The notes beneath the pieces were generated by a model. That model saw nothing but the letters and a program-made list of their open reading frames with translations. It made no database searches and had not been told where the DNA came from. From Endomychus coccineus (lineage: Eukaryota; Arthropoda; Insecta; Coleoptera; Endomychidae): a DNA stretch of 64,000 nt. Each line of letters starts with the position of its first letter. Positions within the stretch are counted from its first letter, which is position 1. This document shows positions 44,906 through 57,073 of the stretch, in pieces. The stretch spans positions 4,898,001 to 4,962,000 of the forward strand of contig OY294069.1 in the NCBI GenBank assembly GCA_958510875.1, read 5' to 3'. The position numbers and the translations under genes were made by a program.

Positions 44906-46782
44906 GCCATAAGTCCGCTAGAATAAAATAGGTTTTTGACCATGGGGCGCATAATGGGCCCAACTAAGTGGCCTAATTTTCCATAGCTACTTCAACAAAT
45001 CGTTTTCTCTTCGAAGTTATTTTTATAATGAACAATAAGTATTACTATTATTGAGCGCGAACAAACACCATTGTTACTTGATAACTCTTCGTTGTTAACT
45101 GTATCTCTGGTATGAGGAAAAGACAAGTTAAATTGAATCTAAGGCTCTATTGAAGAATTACAGAAACTGCAAGCGCGATAGTAGGACAAATCCTTTGTAT
45201 ACGTTTTGGCGCTGTATAAGGATAATGTATCGCTATTTCACTACAAGTTGTGGGCTATTTAAAGAATTCATCTTTATGATAAAATGAAATTCTTAACGTA
45301 AAAATGTTATAAAAATCATCTCTTAATCCTCTCAACCCACCAAATCGTCCAATGATGGAAATAAAATCACATCCATGCATCTTTAGTATAAGCCTAAAGC
45401 TTCACTCGGGAAGGTAACGAAAGGACAGTAAGCGAACGTTCCTATTCAGCTATTTGGAACGCGTAGAATTCAGCAGGGATATATCCGTCCCATTGCAGAT
45501 TGTCTAATCCAGAAACGGAAGGAAGTCGCTTTCACTCTAAACCTCTGAGAAGGTGATACGAAACCTGTTCTTGGTTCTTATAAACGTGAACAGCCTGCCT
45601 AACAATTATTATGATGATAATAGAAATGGAAATTGTCTTTTCAATTCACTGTTACTCAACCGATAAGAGAATGGAGCGGCAAGCTTCCAAATTCGAGTCG
45701 TTTGATTCCGCAGTCATTATCATTATTGAGGGAATATTTTCAGTTAGAGTATGACAAATAAGGAGAGAAAGTTCGAAACTGGAATTGCTGCATCTTCATA
45801 ATGATAATTAGACGGATGACACTGGACTCAATTAATTATTATCGTTTGTGTTCATTTATTTTTCAATCAGTGAATGGTATCAAAGATTCTCCGGTCACGC
45901 TGAAAATTAGAACTGAATCTGAAACGTTACTTTAAAGTTCTAGTTATTACTTTCGGGTATAGAGTTTCATAATATGGAAGAGGAGCCCAATCCTCTAGAA
46001 TATTTCACAAACGCTAACATACTGTTCAGATTTCATCGATAAACCAGGCGGAATTCGAATATTAGAGTCGTTAGGAGATGATCAAATCCACTTCAGAACT
46101 TAACAAAATTTCAAGCTATCTATTCATTCATTTCATTTGTCAATTGGAACTCCTTTATGGAAACAATTGTCAAACAATGAATCAGAATGTCAGCGCGACT
46201 TATTAACATGGAGAAAAATGAGAACTGTATTATCATATACACAATTGTTAGTGGCGTCTTCTGTGATTAGCCGAACCAAGGTACTCCTCAAAACAGTTGT
46301 GATATCTAGGTTCTAGGGTTTCGCTACAAATGGAAGGATCTTTGGAAGCAATTATACCATGAATGGTTTAATTCGTTTATCGCAACACTTACATGAGTAG
46401 CAACAATACTAATCAATATTACTGATTAAATATGAATGCATCAATAAAAATTAATTACTATTATAGGAAGTTCAGGATGAAATAAGTAAAGTCTGAGTTT
46501 ACAAATAACACTATATTATTAATAAGTAAATTAACGAAACAAGTAACTATATCTTTTCGGATTGATACCTTAACGCCTTTCGTCTTTTCTGTTCAGTCTC
46601 TTTTACTCCTTCTCCGTTTCTCATCTGTTGTCCTTCTCTCACTCCTAGGTGTTATTGTTGGAACCGGATACGTAGCTACTAATTTCCTACATTATGAATT
46701 GATTGAATATATTTTTTATATAGAAATTCTATGGAGATGGGTCATACTAGCACATATGCGTATTATCTTCGTCTTGATACGA
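44906..46782. other. No gene seen
   Basis: AT-rich DNA. No recognisable domain until the hammerhead-like motif at 46783. The last 200 bp may belong to a Penelope end, because the stretch just after the motif resembles the one at 39595-39630. Confidence 0.4.
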
Positions 46783-46820
46783 CTTCTGATGATGTTTGTG
46801 AGACCAAAACGCACGTAAAG
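46783..46820 (+). ncRNA. Hammerhead-like motif, G12A variant
   Basis: Stem I CUU (46783-46785) pairs with AAG (46818-46820). Core CUGAUGA at 46786-46792, stem II GUUU/AGAC around GUG, AAA instead of GAA, stem III AC/GU with GCAC loop. Forty bases downstream, GTGACCTATTTCCCTAGAAT resembles GTGACCTAATTCCCGAGAAT after the motif at 39534, linking both to one family of ends. G12A argues against activity. Confidence 0.5.
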
Positions 46821-46909
46821 GCGAAAATAATAACCATATATGTTGGTGTGACCTATTTCCCTAGAATTTATATATAACATAATTAATTGATTATATTATA
46901 TTATATATT

Positions 46910-48492
46910 AATATACCAATTACAGACACATTTTTCTTAACACCTGTAATAGAAAATGATGTTATTAGTGAAATAAATGACATGAAACCAGTCAAATCAT
47001 CAAGGACCGATAATATAACAGTACACAATATACGCTTGGTAAAAGAATTCATATCAAAACCAATGCAACACATAATTAATTTAATTTTTACTACTGGTAT
47101 ATTTCCCTCCGAACTAAAAAAAAACATTGTAGTACCTATTTATAAATCAGGGAACAAAACCAGAATAGTAAATTACAGGCCTATACGAACGTAGCTAAAA
47201 TAATTGAAGACATAATTAAAACAAAAATTATGACATATTCAGAAAGCAAAAAACTATTATCGAAATTTCAGTTTGGTTTTCGATGTGGTATAGGAGCGGA
47301 AGATGCAATTAATATTCTTACTGTAAGAATCTATAAAAACATAGATAAATCCATTCCGTCGGCTGCAGTTTTTCTTGACTTGGAGAAAGCTTTCGATACA
47401 GTCAGCCATGAGATACTGTTGGACAAACTATATAAATCAGGAATTAGAGGTGTTACAAATGACTTAATAAAATCATACCTTCACAATAGGCAACAACAAG
47501 TTAAATTAGATAATACTTACAGTACTTTGCAAATGTCAAATTACGGGGTTCTACAGGGAACAATTTTAGGTCCCATATTATTCCTGGTTTATATTAACGA
47601 TTTACTACAACTAAATCAAAATTGTCTAATAGTGTCTTATGCAGATGATACTGTCATACTTTTCGAAGCTGAAAATTGGGATCTACTGAAAACAAAAATC
47701 ATTCTTAGAGTGAATATCATAATGAAGTGGTTATCACTAAATTTGTTAACAATAAATATCCATAAAACCAAACTAGTACCTTTTACTTCATACGCAAACA
47801 ATTTGCCATTGTATAAAACTATCTGTTTAAGTAATACAGACAGACCAGATTGCTCAGAGCCTAACAAAAACTATGTTTTAGAAATTGTGTACAATATAAA
47901 ATACTTAGGCATTTACATAGACTCCCATTTGAAATGGGATGAACATATAAAAAACTTAACAAAAAAAGTTAGGAAACTATATTACATTTTTAAACAAGTT
48001 ATATTTGTCGCAAAAAGATATCCGAGTCGTTTATTATGCCCTGGTGCAGTCGGTATTACAGTACGGAATAGTAGGATGGGGGGCGTATATGAGAATACGC
48101 TTAATAGTTTAAAAATAGCCCAAAATATAATACTAAAAATTATTCTGAACAAACCTAGATTATTTTCTACAGTTCTACTGTACAAAGAGGCATCAGTATG
48201 CAACATTAGTCAACTTTTCATGAAACAAGCTATTGTCGATATTCAAAAATCGGTAAAAAATACTATTTCACATAACATCAATACTAGAGCACATAACAAT
48301 AATGTATTAGCAACCGATAAAGCGTTCAAAAGAATTGGACAAAGATCCAGCTCCTATCTTGGACCGAGATTTTTTAATTATCTCCCAACTCACTTGAAAG
48401 GTATATCAAACATTAAAGTTTTCCGAAAAAAAATAACATATTTCCTAATCCACTCGAACGAGTTACAACCGTTATACAATTATCTAATATGA
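46910..48492 (+). pseudogene. LINE reverse transcriptase, nearly complete, one shift
   Basis: The first frame (to 47194) has LTPVIENDVISEINDMKPVK, then IFTTGIFPSELKKNIVVPIY and NYRPIRT. After a frameshift near 47190-47230 the main frame of 420 codons continues to 48492: KFQFGFRCGIGAEDAINILT, VFLDLEKAFDTVSHEILLDK with the first catalytic Asp, GVLQGTILGPILFLVYINDL, the catalytic YADD at 47638-47649, LLTINIHKTKLVPF, YLGIYIDSHLKWDEHIKNL, and a long thumb and tail region ending in SSSYLGPRFFNYLPTHLKGI. This is the best-preserved LINE in the window. The endonuclease and ORF1 are missing. The motifs fit the jockey/CR1 superfamily; clade is not resolved. Confidence 0.92.
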
Positions 48493-48885
48493 AACAATCA
48501 TAAATCCATAGTTGCCCCTTCATTATATCAAGTTTTTGGGTTGAACAATTTCTATAACTAGGGTAGTTGGATTGGAGACACTAATAATTTATTAATCTTA
48601 TAGAACTACTATCAGTAATTTAATAAAAGTTTCTATAGCACTACTAGAAACTGTAATAAAATTTTTTTTTAAAGTTTTATAAATTTTGTTATTGCGTTTT
48701 CACACAAGCTCTGCTTAGGAAAGTGTTTTAGCAATCAATAGTCACAAACTCTACTAACCTTTATTGTTTGTAAATTATTTAATTATTTAGTTTTAAATCA
48801 ACTTTATAAAATACTGTAATTTACCAAATTTGTTAATTTTTAGTGATTTATCTTTTTCTGTATCCACAAAGATTTTCAATAATGG

Positions 48886-48892
<7 letters not shown>
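48493..48892 (+). other. Probable LINE 3' untranslated region and flank
   Basis: AT-rich sequence after the RT stop codon. The end of the element is not obvious. Confidence 0.35.

Positions 48893-48945
<53 letters not shown>
48893..48945 (+). repeat. (TC)n microsatellite
   Basis: About 53 bp of TC dinucleotides with one interruption (CTTTC) near 48904-48908. Confidence 0.95.
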
Positions 48946-48949
<4 letters not shown>

Positions 48950-50232
48950 TAAGAAAGATTTATCGGACCCTGACGAATAACAAAATCACCAATTCCGTAT
49001 ATCTACTGTACTGTTTGTTCCAACAGCTCCCAGTCTATGATACTATTAAACAGGTCTCAGATTTCACAACACCATGCAGTTGAAGGGAATATTATCAAAT
49101 CGTACGAAGAAAAGCATGCGACATATGAATTATGGCTCATATTTATGTAACACCTAATAATTCTACTCCGTTAATGCTTGAAGCGAGTGACAGAAACTCC
49201 ACGAAGGGCACAACATAATAGCCGGTTTCGATAAATCTTTTGTGTCGAGAACCTTCAAATATTTACATACGCACACGCTACTTGAGCGAGTTGAAAGCTC
49301 GAGAGGAAATAAACGCGAAGAAAGTCGAAGGAATATGTTAAATAAGAACGTATAGTTAGAACGTTGAAGGAAGTACAATAATCCCGTTCGCAGTGTTCTA
49401 CTCGACATAGTTTTTACATATATTATCCTCTCAAATCTGCCATCTCTGTCTATCATGTCAAGTTTCACTGAAGCTACTAGTAAATCGCAGCCTTGGGAGA
49501 AATACGGCTTAGTATACAGCTTGGATTAATTTTACTGCACGAGCGACATTGCAGCTTCACCCATCGTGAAAGTAACTCGATTAGAATAACCAAAAATAAA
49601 CTGTGGGGCAGCAGTAAGGGATGAGCGGATGATAAGATAATGATATTTCACATGCAATCAAATTCGAAAATCAATGTATATTGAATGAGACAGTCCTAAA
49701 ACATTGAAGCGTCCCCGGAGATGTCACATTGATATCTAGCTACAGGTACATATGTATGACAAAATTAATTTCTTTTGGAAAGGTACTTTTTTATTGAATA
49801 AAAAGGAAGAGCATGTGGTACAGTCTTTTATATAGGTCAAGATTACATCCTTCATATGAAAGTATACAATTGTAACAAGTACGTGACGATACAATTGATG
49901 ATAGGAACGGAATTAGAATGAGTAGCAATAGCTTTAAGTCAATATAAATATAGATAATTAATTAACTTATTATGTTAGTTATAAAGAAAGTTAGTAAATA
50001 AATGTAACAATCTTATATTCAATCAGTTTCCGTAACTGATAAATTGTGCTAACAAAAATAGGGTGAAGGAGTTAGTGATCGACAAATCAGTTGACGTTAT
50101 TCAAAACTAAGTGTCTCATTCATATACTGAGTTCATTAGCTGGCAAATTTGTTATTAATAGTGAGAATATCGATTTTTCTACGTAGTCTATCGTATATAT
50201 GTACAAAATTCGACTCTAAGATTCAATCCAAA
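48946..50232. other. No gene seen
   Basis: No recognisable domain. The minus-strand frame 49163-49468 has no known motif. Confidence 0.4.
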
Positions 50233-50565
50233 TTATATAGGAAATATCAAGTTTAACCTTCTTTCTTTTATACTTTGTTTCGCTCCTCTGACTTCATTGG
50301 ATGGTATAGCGGCTTTAGATAAGAAAGAGGTATGAAATGTACCATCATCTGCAAAACTGTGGATGGTTACTCCCAGCAGATCGTTTATATGGAGCAGAAA
50401 CGAAGTTGGTGCCAAGACATATTCCTGCTGAACACCAGCTTTGATAGCCATTGTGTCGGAGGATACTCCGTCAACTACCACATTGAGTGATCTATCTTTA
50501 CATAGACCAAAATTACTATTCGGTTTACAATAAATACCATAAAAAGAAAGACCTGGGTTCGCCAT
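50233..50565 (-). pseudogene. LINE RT palm fragment, minus strand
   Basis: The minus strand reads RSLNVVVDGVSSDTMAIKAG then VQQEYVLAPTSFLLHINDLL and IHSFADDGTFHTSF. GVxQGxVLxPTLFLLxINDLL and the catalytic FADD show a LINE RT palm; the usual GCV is EYV here. Regions on both sides are missing, so it is a short truncated remnant. Confidence 0.8.
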
Positions 50566-50754
50566 TACCTTCTTTGTTAACAGGAATATCTACGAATTGT
50601 ACTTCAATCCAAGTATATCCTTTGGACTACTCAGTTTGGTCGTGAGAGTTGCAAGACAGAATTGAACGTCACTTTAATGACCTCATAGCTGATCTTCAAC
50701 CGTTTAGAAAATTAAAGCACAGAAACACGAATAATCGAAATTATAAGGCATTAA
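50566..50754. other. No feature seen
   Basis: Short AT-rich spacer between the LINE fragment and the Penelope remnant. Confidence 0.4.
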
Positions 50755-51390
50755 TGTTTTAAGTATATGATTTAAGAATCCACTGCTAAGCAATATTCTT
50801 ATAAACTCTATAGACATAACGAATCACAGTATGTAATACGAATGAAGAACTGAACTGAAAATATAATGTTCGAGCATCCACTTCCGAACCAGATGTTGAT
50901 GATTTATGAGGTAATAGAACAAGATTGTCAGACCTTACTAGGAATATTGCTATTTGAGCATTCTTCCTAAAATATACTTTAAACAATATAAAGACGCATG
51001 TAGAAATTTGCAATGATTTTAATTAATTAAAATAGTATAAATCTGACTTAATGATTGAATATCTGTTCTATGACTTACAGACTAGATAGAATAGATCTTT
51101 CATACTAATTGGTTTCCTGTATATAAGTCCCATCGCAATCTAAACAATTTAATTTGTAAACTGTGTGGGTTTGTTTATCTTTAGATATTGAAGGTTTTAG
51201 TTAGTAGCTTTATGCCCAACATTTATATCATACTTTTTTGAACATTTCCTAATTTTCTCTGAGGTCTCCGGAATGTATGGTAATGTTATAAAATTATCTG
51301 TATTACCGGTTGTTATTTATATATGACGTTCCAATATAGATTTTGTTCATTCTTTCTTCAATGGTGGGATTGAAAATCACCTATTTGAAC
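50755..51390 (-). pseudogene. Penelope-like element copy with endonuclease core deleted
   Basis: The reverse complement matches 19380-20190 in two parts. Part one (51390 to about 51130) covers the ITLPYIPE-like thumb region up to TVYKLNCLDCDG. Part two (about 51105 to 50755) matches from the RSIL(E)M segment through the stop to AGCAGTGGATTCTT. Between them about 150 bp encoding the GIY-YIG core (the glycine and arginine motifs) is missing. The two copies are clearly one family, on opposite strands about 31 kb apart. Frame is not kept. Confidence 0.8.
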
Positions 51391-51495
51391 ATAATCACAA
51401 TTTCACCCTTATTCTCGACATTTTAAATATTCAAGATAAAGAACATGAACTCAATATTCTAGAATCCATAGAAATTTTGAAACGTTCATAAACAA
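51385..51495 (+). pseudogene. Penelope endonuclease tail fragment, plus strand
   Basis: Reads HLFEHNHNFTLILDILNIQD then KEHELNILESIEILKRS, the conserved PLE C-terminal tail (HxxxxNHxFD...ILxxExKxxxLxILEsxEI). It abuts the minus-strand copy of another PLE, so the junction is rearranged or nested. Confidence 0.65.
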
Positions 51496-52770
51496 TAGTA
51501 ACATAATATCAAATCACCACATAGATACCTATGATTCACTACTTGTCAAACATTTTTAAATAAACTCCCAACCAAATCATTGTCTACCCTACCCCATCCC
51601 TTAGTTTATACAACATCCAGATTCATTTATAATATTCAAGTCGTTATTTTAGATTTATCTTTAGTAGATAACTCCCAGTTTGTAAAATGCTACAGTGTGG
51701 TCAAACAATTTGTCAGCATTAATTCTAAATGAAACGTTACAAGTTTTGTATGAATTTGAGTTTAATACTCCAACTTCCGAAAGCCAAATTACATAGGTCC
51801 ATTCAACTCCCTGGAGCTACGAAATAGACATAAAAACTTAGCAATCGTGTTTGGGTCAGTTTAGGTGGTACCGTTTTATCGAGAAACTAGAAATACCCCA
51901 CATTCGTATACAAAATTTCGTCGCAAATTCGTATAAATCTAACAATAAAAACGATATCGCACAAATAAATTACATAAAACGGACGGAAAGCATTCCCGTC
52001 ATACCCACGTTAGCTACGCTTTGAACTTTAATCGAATTGATAACATCTTACTGATGTTTGATCACAAAGGTCAAGCAGAAACCTGGCACGTTCCTTTACA
52101 TTCTTTCTCCTTTGAAGTTTCAGATTATAGTTGCAGTACAGTTTACGTACAACGTAGCCACATATATTAATCCATAGAGCAATTTGAGAGAATAGAGCGA
52201 GTATTGTCAGGAAGAAAGAGCTTAAAAATAATCTGTTGGTTCGGTGATCTAGAAACAAATGAAAATTGAAAATGCTTCAGCCGCGTGTGATACATATTCT
52301 TGTAAAATATTCTGAGCACTGTCTAGACATGCACCAGTCGGAGAAGGGGAGGGCACGTTTTATCTGATCAAAAATACAGCCATGTACGAATTGATCAAAT
52401 AATGCTACATAACTTCCCACTTTCCCCCAGTACACAATTGAATTTAGGGTGACTATTGCAAATTCGTATTGTTGTCAATTGGAATTCGTTAAGAAAAACT
52501 CGGATATATTATTGCCTCCAATTCAATTATCAATGACAGACATGAGAATGATAACTGAACAGATAATATTTACTTGAGATTATGAAATTTGACTCAATTT
52601 TGAGATTGAACTGGTCTTTACTGGTTCAAAATTCATTATATTGCAAATGAACACTACAGTGTAGTGTTCATTTGTTATATAAAGATGATTCAACAATATG
52701 GCATGAAAATACAGAATTACTTCATGGAATTAATGTACCCAAGTATCTCATCAATATCTATGAACCTTAT
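51496..52770. other. No gene seen
   Basis: AT-rich sequence. The minus-strand frame 52028-52258 contains hydrophobic residues but no recognisable domain. Confidence 0.4.
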
Positions 52771-53362
52771 ATCGAAATCGATGAGATTGACAAAATTCAC
52801 TATTTTTCCATCCTTACCCCTTAAGAAATTGGAGAAAATGCGAAAATTGGAAATGGGCCATGTAACTGATGGAACTTGTTCTATGGGATCTCAGAAAGTT
52901 GTGCCGTTATATCTAAAATTAAAAATGGTTAATGTAACTGATAGAACGTGTTCTATGGGATCAAAGGTATGGATGACAATTACGGGTTCATTTGTCAGGT
53001 TATAAGTGATTTATTCGGGATGACCGAAATTTCGGTTTTCGGAACGCTATTAGATGTTGCCTTAGCGTCTGAGGTTGAACCAATGGTGCCATTGAATTTC
53101 TTATCCATGATTGGGTATTGACGCCGCTGTATCGGAATCGATGAGATCGACCAAATTCACTATTTTTCCATACTCTTTACGGAATTTGGGAAAATGCGAA
53201 AATGGAAAAAATGGTTCATGTAACTGATAGAACGTGATCTATGGGATCTCAGAAGGTTGTGAATACCAATTTTGGGTGCATTTATGACATAAGAAGTGAT
53301 TTTATAGTGTATTTGTCGAGGGATGACCGAAATTCGATACGTTGCCTCAGCGTCTCAGTCCC
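52771..53362 (+). repeat. Diverged tandem duplication, 360 bp period
   Basis: Unit one (52771-53075) and unit two (53131-53362) start with ATCGAAATCGATGAGATTGA and ATCGGAATCGATGAGATCGA exactly 360 bp apart. They share AATTCACTATTTTTCCAT, ATGTAACTGATAGAACG, GGGATGACCGAAAT and a GTTGCCT(T/C)AGCGTCT end. Within unit one a 72 bp segment (TGTAACTGAT...TCTATGGGATC) is itself doubled. The 113-codon frame over it is a by-product of the repetition. Confidence 0.75.
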
Positions 53363-53451
53363 GAAATTTCCGGTTATCCCTTCACCGTAATTTTACTTTA
53401 GTTCCTATTTAGAGTTGAACTTTTTGTTATTCACTTCATAATTTTATATCA

Positions 53452-53491
53452 GTTTGATAATGGAATGTTGGCGTTGAAACTATAGTAACGT
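53452..53491 (+). ncRNA. Degenerate hammerhead-like motif
   Basis: The 3' half (GUUGAAACUAUAGUAACG) equals that of the motif at 39534, with intact GAA and stem III. The 5' half reads UUGAUAA instead of CUGANGA, and stem II is poor. It is a decayed terminal repeat of the same Penelope-type family. Confidence 0.4.
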
Positions 53492-53499
53492 TTTTATGT

Positions 53500-54870
53500 C
53501 ATTATCAAAAGTGTAATGCCCTACAAGCTTCAATTAAGATAAAGGTAATCTGTTTATCGTTAAAGTCTATTACGGAATAAATTCAACAAAATGAATATCA
53601 TGGAAAAGTCAAAGCTCATTCTAAGAAATGGGATTGAAAGCATCTACCCTTCAAATGAATATGAACGCATGAAGATATTAATTCGTAAAGCGAACTGGTA
53701 TTACTCACTCATGCATTCTGAGGCAACCTTTCGCAGAGTTAAGTATCTGTGAATGTATCGGACAACTTGAAATAATGGAAAGCCTATGAGAAAAAGTATA
53801 TAGGTTTCAATAATTCATGAAAACGGCATTTTTTTTACTTAGACATAGACTCCTCGGGGGCCCGTGCCACCGGGTGTGCCGGATTCTTACCGTCTATTTC
53901 GTATAATAGGAGCCTCGACTAATTCTCAGCCGTTAAGTTGCAAATCTCTGCTAGAAAGTCGTTCACCAGGACGTTTTGATGCGTCTAAACCAGCTTACAC
54001 CTCAGCCTCCTTCACGGAGGACTGCAACCCTATTATTATTGATATGAATTCCATTAAGTGAAACTTAACATTAATTAATTTCAATTTTGAAAATAGAAAA
54101 ATTAGATTTTACCGAAATTGTAACTCGCTCGAGATAATTGAGTTGTCAATTACATCCATGAATAACAAATGGGAGACATTAAGAGTCTCTTATTATGCGA
54201 TCACTGTCCAACAGAATCTGGTAATCCTGTAAAGATGGAGTATTTCATGAATCATACGTTGTGTTGTAATCAAATCGAAAATAAATTTAATTATGAGTTA
54301 TTATGTGTAGTTAGAAATCTGAACACGAAATATAAATCATATCAAGGGATACGCAAAATAATGTATCTCATAAATATTCGATAATTATTTCTCATATGTC
54401 ATGTCCAGATACGTCCAATTATCCACTGGAAGCTTCACCGTTGTTTCTATAAAGCTCGCAAAATCTATTTGTGATACTTTGGGATAATTATTCTATCGTT
54501 ATTTATCTACAGTAATTTGAGAATCAATTCATGATATTATAAATATGCGTCAATTGAATTAAAACTCTTAGTAGTTGCTTCAGAATTATTCAAAATCTCT
54601 ACGTTAGGAAAGCTTGGATCCATTCACATGCCTTCAACACTAACTCATGGTCTACGATTCTTGAAATTTCACTCAAATGTAACGCCAACTAGCTCTGGAG
54701 ACTTCTGGAGACAGAGATCTGACAATCGCAAGAGCCGATGGACAGGGTGACGGACTTTCGTCTGTCCTCCGATATTATCAATTACGACAAGGTGAATTGG
54801 CCATATCCTGGTTCTCACCGTATAAATCACTAGCCGAAGATGAAATCTTCCCGATTCTCTTACAAGAGTG
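53500..54870. other. No confident gene
   Basis: AT-rich DNA with a GC-richer patch at 53855-54030. The 71-codon frame at 54169-54384 (CDHCPTESGNPVK, with paired Cys) has no family I can name. From about 54700 base composition shifts toward that of the LINE remnant that follows. Confidence 0.35.
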
Positions 54871-54879
54871 TCAGTAAAT

Positions 54880-55840
54880 CATCATCAAGCTATTGGTGAA
54901 TATCTTCCAATTTTGCATTGCCCCTGGCCTTACTCCAAAGCTATGGCGGGCAGTGAAAGTGGTGTTCATTTCAAAGGCGGATAAAAATGATTATACCCAA
55001 GCTAAGGCATTCCGCCCTATCAGTCTAACTTAATTTCTATTGAAGATAATGGAGTGACTGATTGACAGGCACTTAAGAGATGGCCCACTGGAAGACTTCC
55101 CTCACGTTGTCGTCAACACTGCTGCTGGCCTCTCAACTGAAACAGCCTTGCATCCTCTAGTCACACGAATAAACGATGCTGTGGCTCGAGAGGAACACGC
55201 CCTGGGTGTATTTATGGACATCGAAGGGACGTTTGATAACACGTCCGTCGAGTCTATCTGCTCAGCCGCTGAGAAGCATACAATCTGTCCAACACTGGTC
55301 CGGTGGATTGGAGCCATGCTATCTAGGTATGCGATACATAAAGGGTGCGTTGTACAAACCACCGCTAGAAAAGGCTGGTAACAAGGACAAGGATGTGTTC
55401 CATCTCCGCTTCTATGGTGTCTTATAGTCTATAGACTCTTGGAGGAGTTAGAAGAGAAATCTATGCAGGTGACTTGGTTGGCGTCACCTTTGGGCGGCAC
55501 TTGGAGAAACAGTGCGAGCTGCAAAACACGCTGCTCAGGGTGATGGACCGCTGGTGCCGCACCGAGGAGCTCAGGATCAACCCTGACAGAACGGAAATTG
55601 TACTGTTTACGAGGCAACGTAAGATGGGCACACTGTCAGAGTTTACTTTCTCTGTTAAGGTTCTGCTACTCGAAGAGTCGATGAAGTTTCTGGGAGTAAT
55701 CCTAGACTCTAAACTACCAGGCGCGAACACCTCGAATATCGAGTGAGGAAGACCTCTGCGTCCTTTTGAACTTGTAGGAAATCTTTCAGCAGCACATGAT
55801 ACGTCCCAGCACCACTTGGATCGACTGCAGTGGCTTGTCT
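54880..55840 (+). pseudogene. LINE reverse transcriptase with YAGD active-site change
   Basis: Shifting frames encode LVNIFQFCIAPGLTPKLWRA, VKVVFISKADKNDYTQAKAF, RPISLT, then (55148-55381) LHPLVTRINDAVAREEHALG and VFMDIEGTFDNTSVESICSA with the first catalytic Asp. After further shifts comes GDLVGVTFG preceded by IYA, so the normally invariant YADD reads YAGD (55462-55473). Then WCRTEELRINPDRTEIVLFT and KFLGVILDSKL, and finally a short LDRLQWLVC segment at 55815-55840. Block order and wording match jockey/R1-type LINEs of arthropods. GC content is well above that of the surroundings. The element is inactive through shifts and loss of a catalytic Asp. Confidence 0.85.
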
Positions 55841-57073
55841 GCATAGGTATATTGAGTGGTGTGAGCTGGTATTCAAAAATTCTGAGACGATCCTGATATT
55901 ATGAGGCGGTGCACCATCTTGTTGGAAGAACTGATTTCGCGTCTCAATTAAGGTTATACAAACATCGAAATTGCCCATTCTGTACAATATGTCACAAGAT
56001 TATGAGGCGTACCGCAGCCTATCCCCACTTCAATTTTTTTTTGTGATCTTGTTCTCACCAACGATATGACGAATGTTATAACGAGGAAACGGAAGTGTGA
56101 CAGCGTTAGTCCACATAAAACACGAACGTTTTTATCAAATCCGGATGAGAATTTATGTCACGTATCCCTTGAAATTATACGAGTACAAATTCAAATTACC
56201 CTTATATACATATAAATGTAAGTTCTAATTTAGAGCACTATTCGGATGCCACAATACAGAAACAGTGTGGTACGTGAGTTACATCACGAATGGATTTCGA
56301 ATCATCGAACACACAGATATTACTGCGCCGGCAGCCTTTAGATATAACTTTGCGAGAAACTTTCCGGAAATCTGGAAAATTTCTACGAATCTACGGTTAA
56401 CTAGGTCAAATACAAAGTATTGTCTAGAAGCACACATATAAGTGACAAGATGAATGTCCAGGAAATCAATGATGAACATTTGTTACTGGTTCGTTCCGAT
56501 TGAAAAAGAAATTACGGAATCCTAATATTCACTTCTTTCGCTATCGCTATAAGCGTAGTTTATAGTATAATAAAGATTCATGATCCAGATATGAATTATA
56601 TGTAAGTCCTTGGGAAATAGGTCACATTAACAACTTCCCGTCATCTGGTGGACGATGGTTGCATAAAATCTGTTCTAGGGCCGTCGCTTGAAGAAAAACC
56701 AGAAGATCGTCATTGCCACACAGGTCTGGAGACCAGAACAGAACAGAATATGTTTGAGCCAGAAATATCTTCAATGAAACAATAAATGCTTCTAAAGCGG
56801 CAGTTAATGCCGAAATGATACCAAACCTTATTGAATCCACGAATAACTCCCGTTCGTTTATTCCAGTAATTTCCTCCCCTAACCAAAGACGATGGGACAC
56901 TGGCTATTACACCACAAGAAAAATCCAACCATTTTCCTGGAATCTTTGTAGAAAATTCCACTTTGGATCCACAAGGAATGACCCTCCTAATATTGCTGCA
57001 ATCGATAGCGACATGCTTGAAATTATCCTTCGTCAGCGCACAATTAAAAAAAACAAAAAATATAAGTGATCAA
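55841..57073. other. No gene seen
   Basis: No recognisable domain. The minus-strand frame 55709-55987 contains RNQFFQQDGAPPHNIRIVSE, which resembles a DDE transposase segment (FQQDGAPPH), but this covers only a few residues of a family I cannot confirm. Confidence 0.35.
55880..55987 (-). pseudogene. Possible short DDE transposase fragment
   Basis: On the minus strand ETRNQFFQQDGAPPHNIRIV resembles the second catalytic Asp region of Tc1/mariner-like or related DDE transposases (WxQDGAPxH). About 20-30 residues are similar and nothing else of the enzyme is found nearby. It may be a captured fragment beside the LINE end. Confidence 0.5.

Noticed and set aside
48893..48945. (TC)n tract as a regulatory GAGA-type site
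   Set aside because: A plain microsatellite without an adjacent gene; function cannot be supported.
54169..54384. 71-codon frame with CDHCPTESGNPVK as a zinc-binding protein
   Set aside because: Only one Cys-x2-Cys pair, no known domain, AT-rich codon use like the surrounding non-coding DNA.
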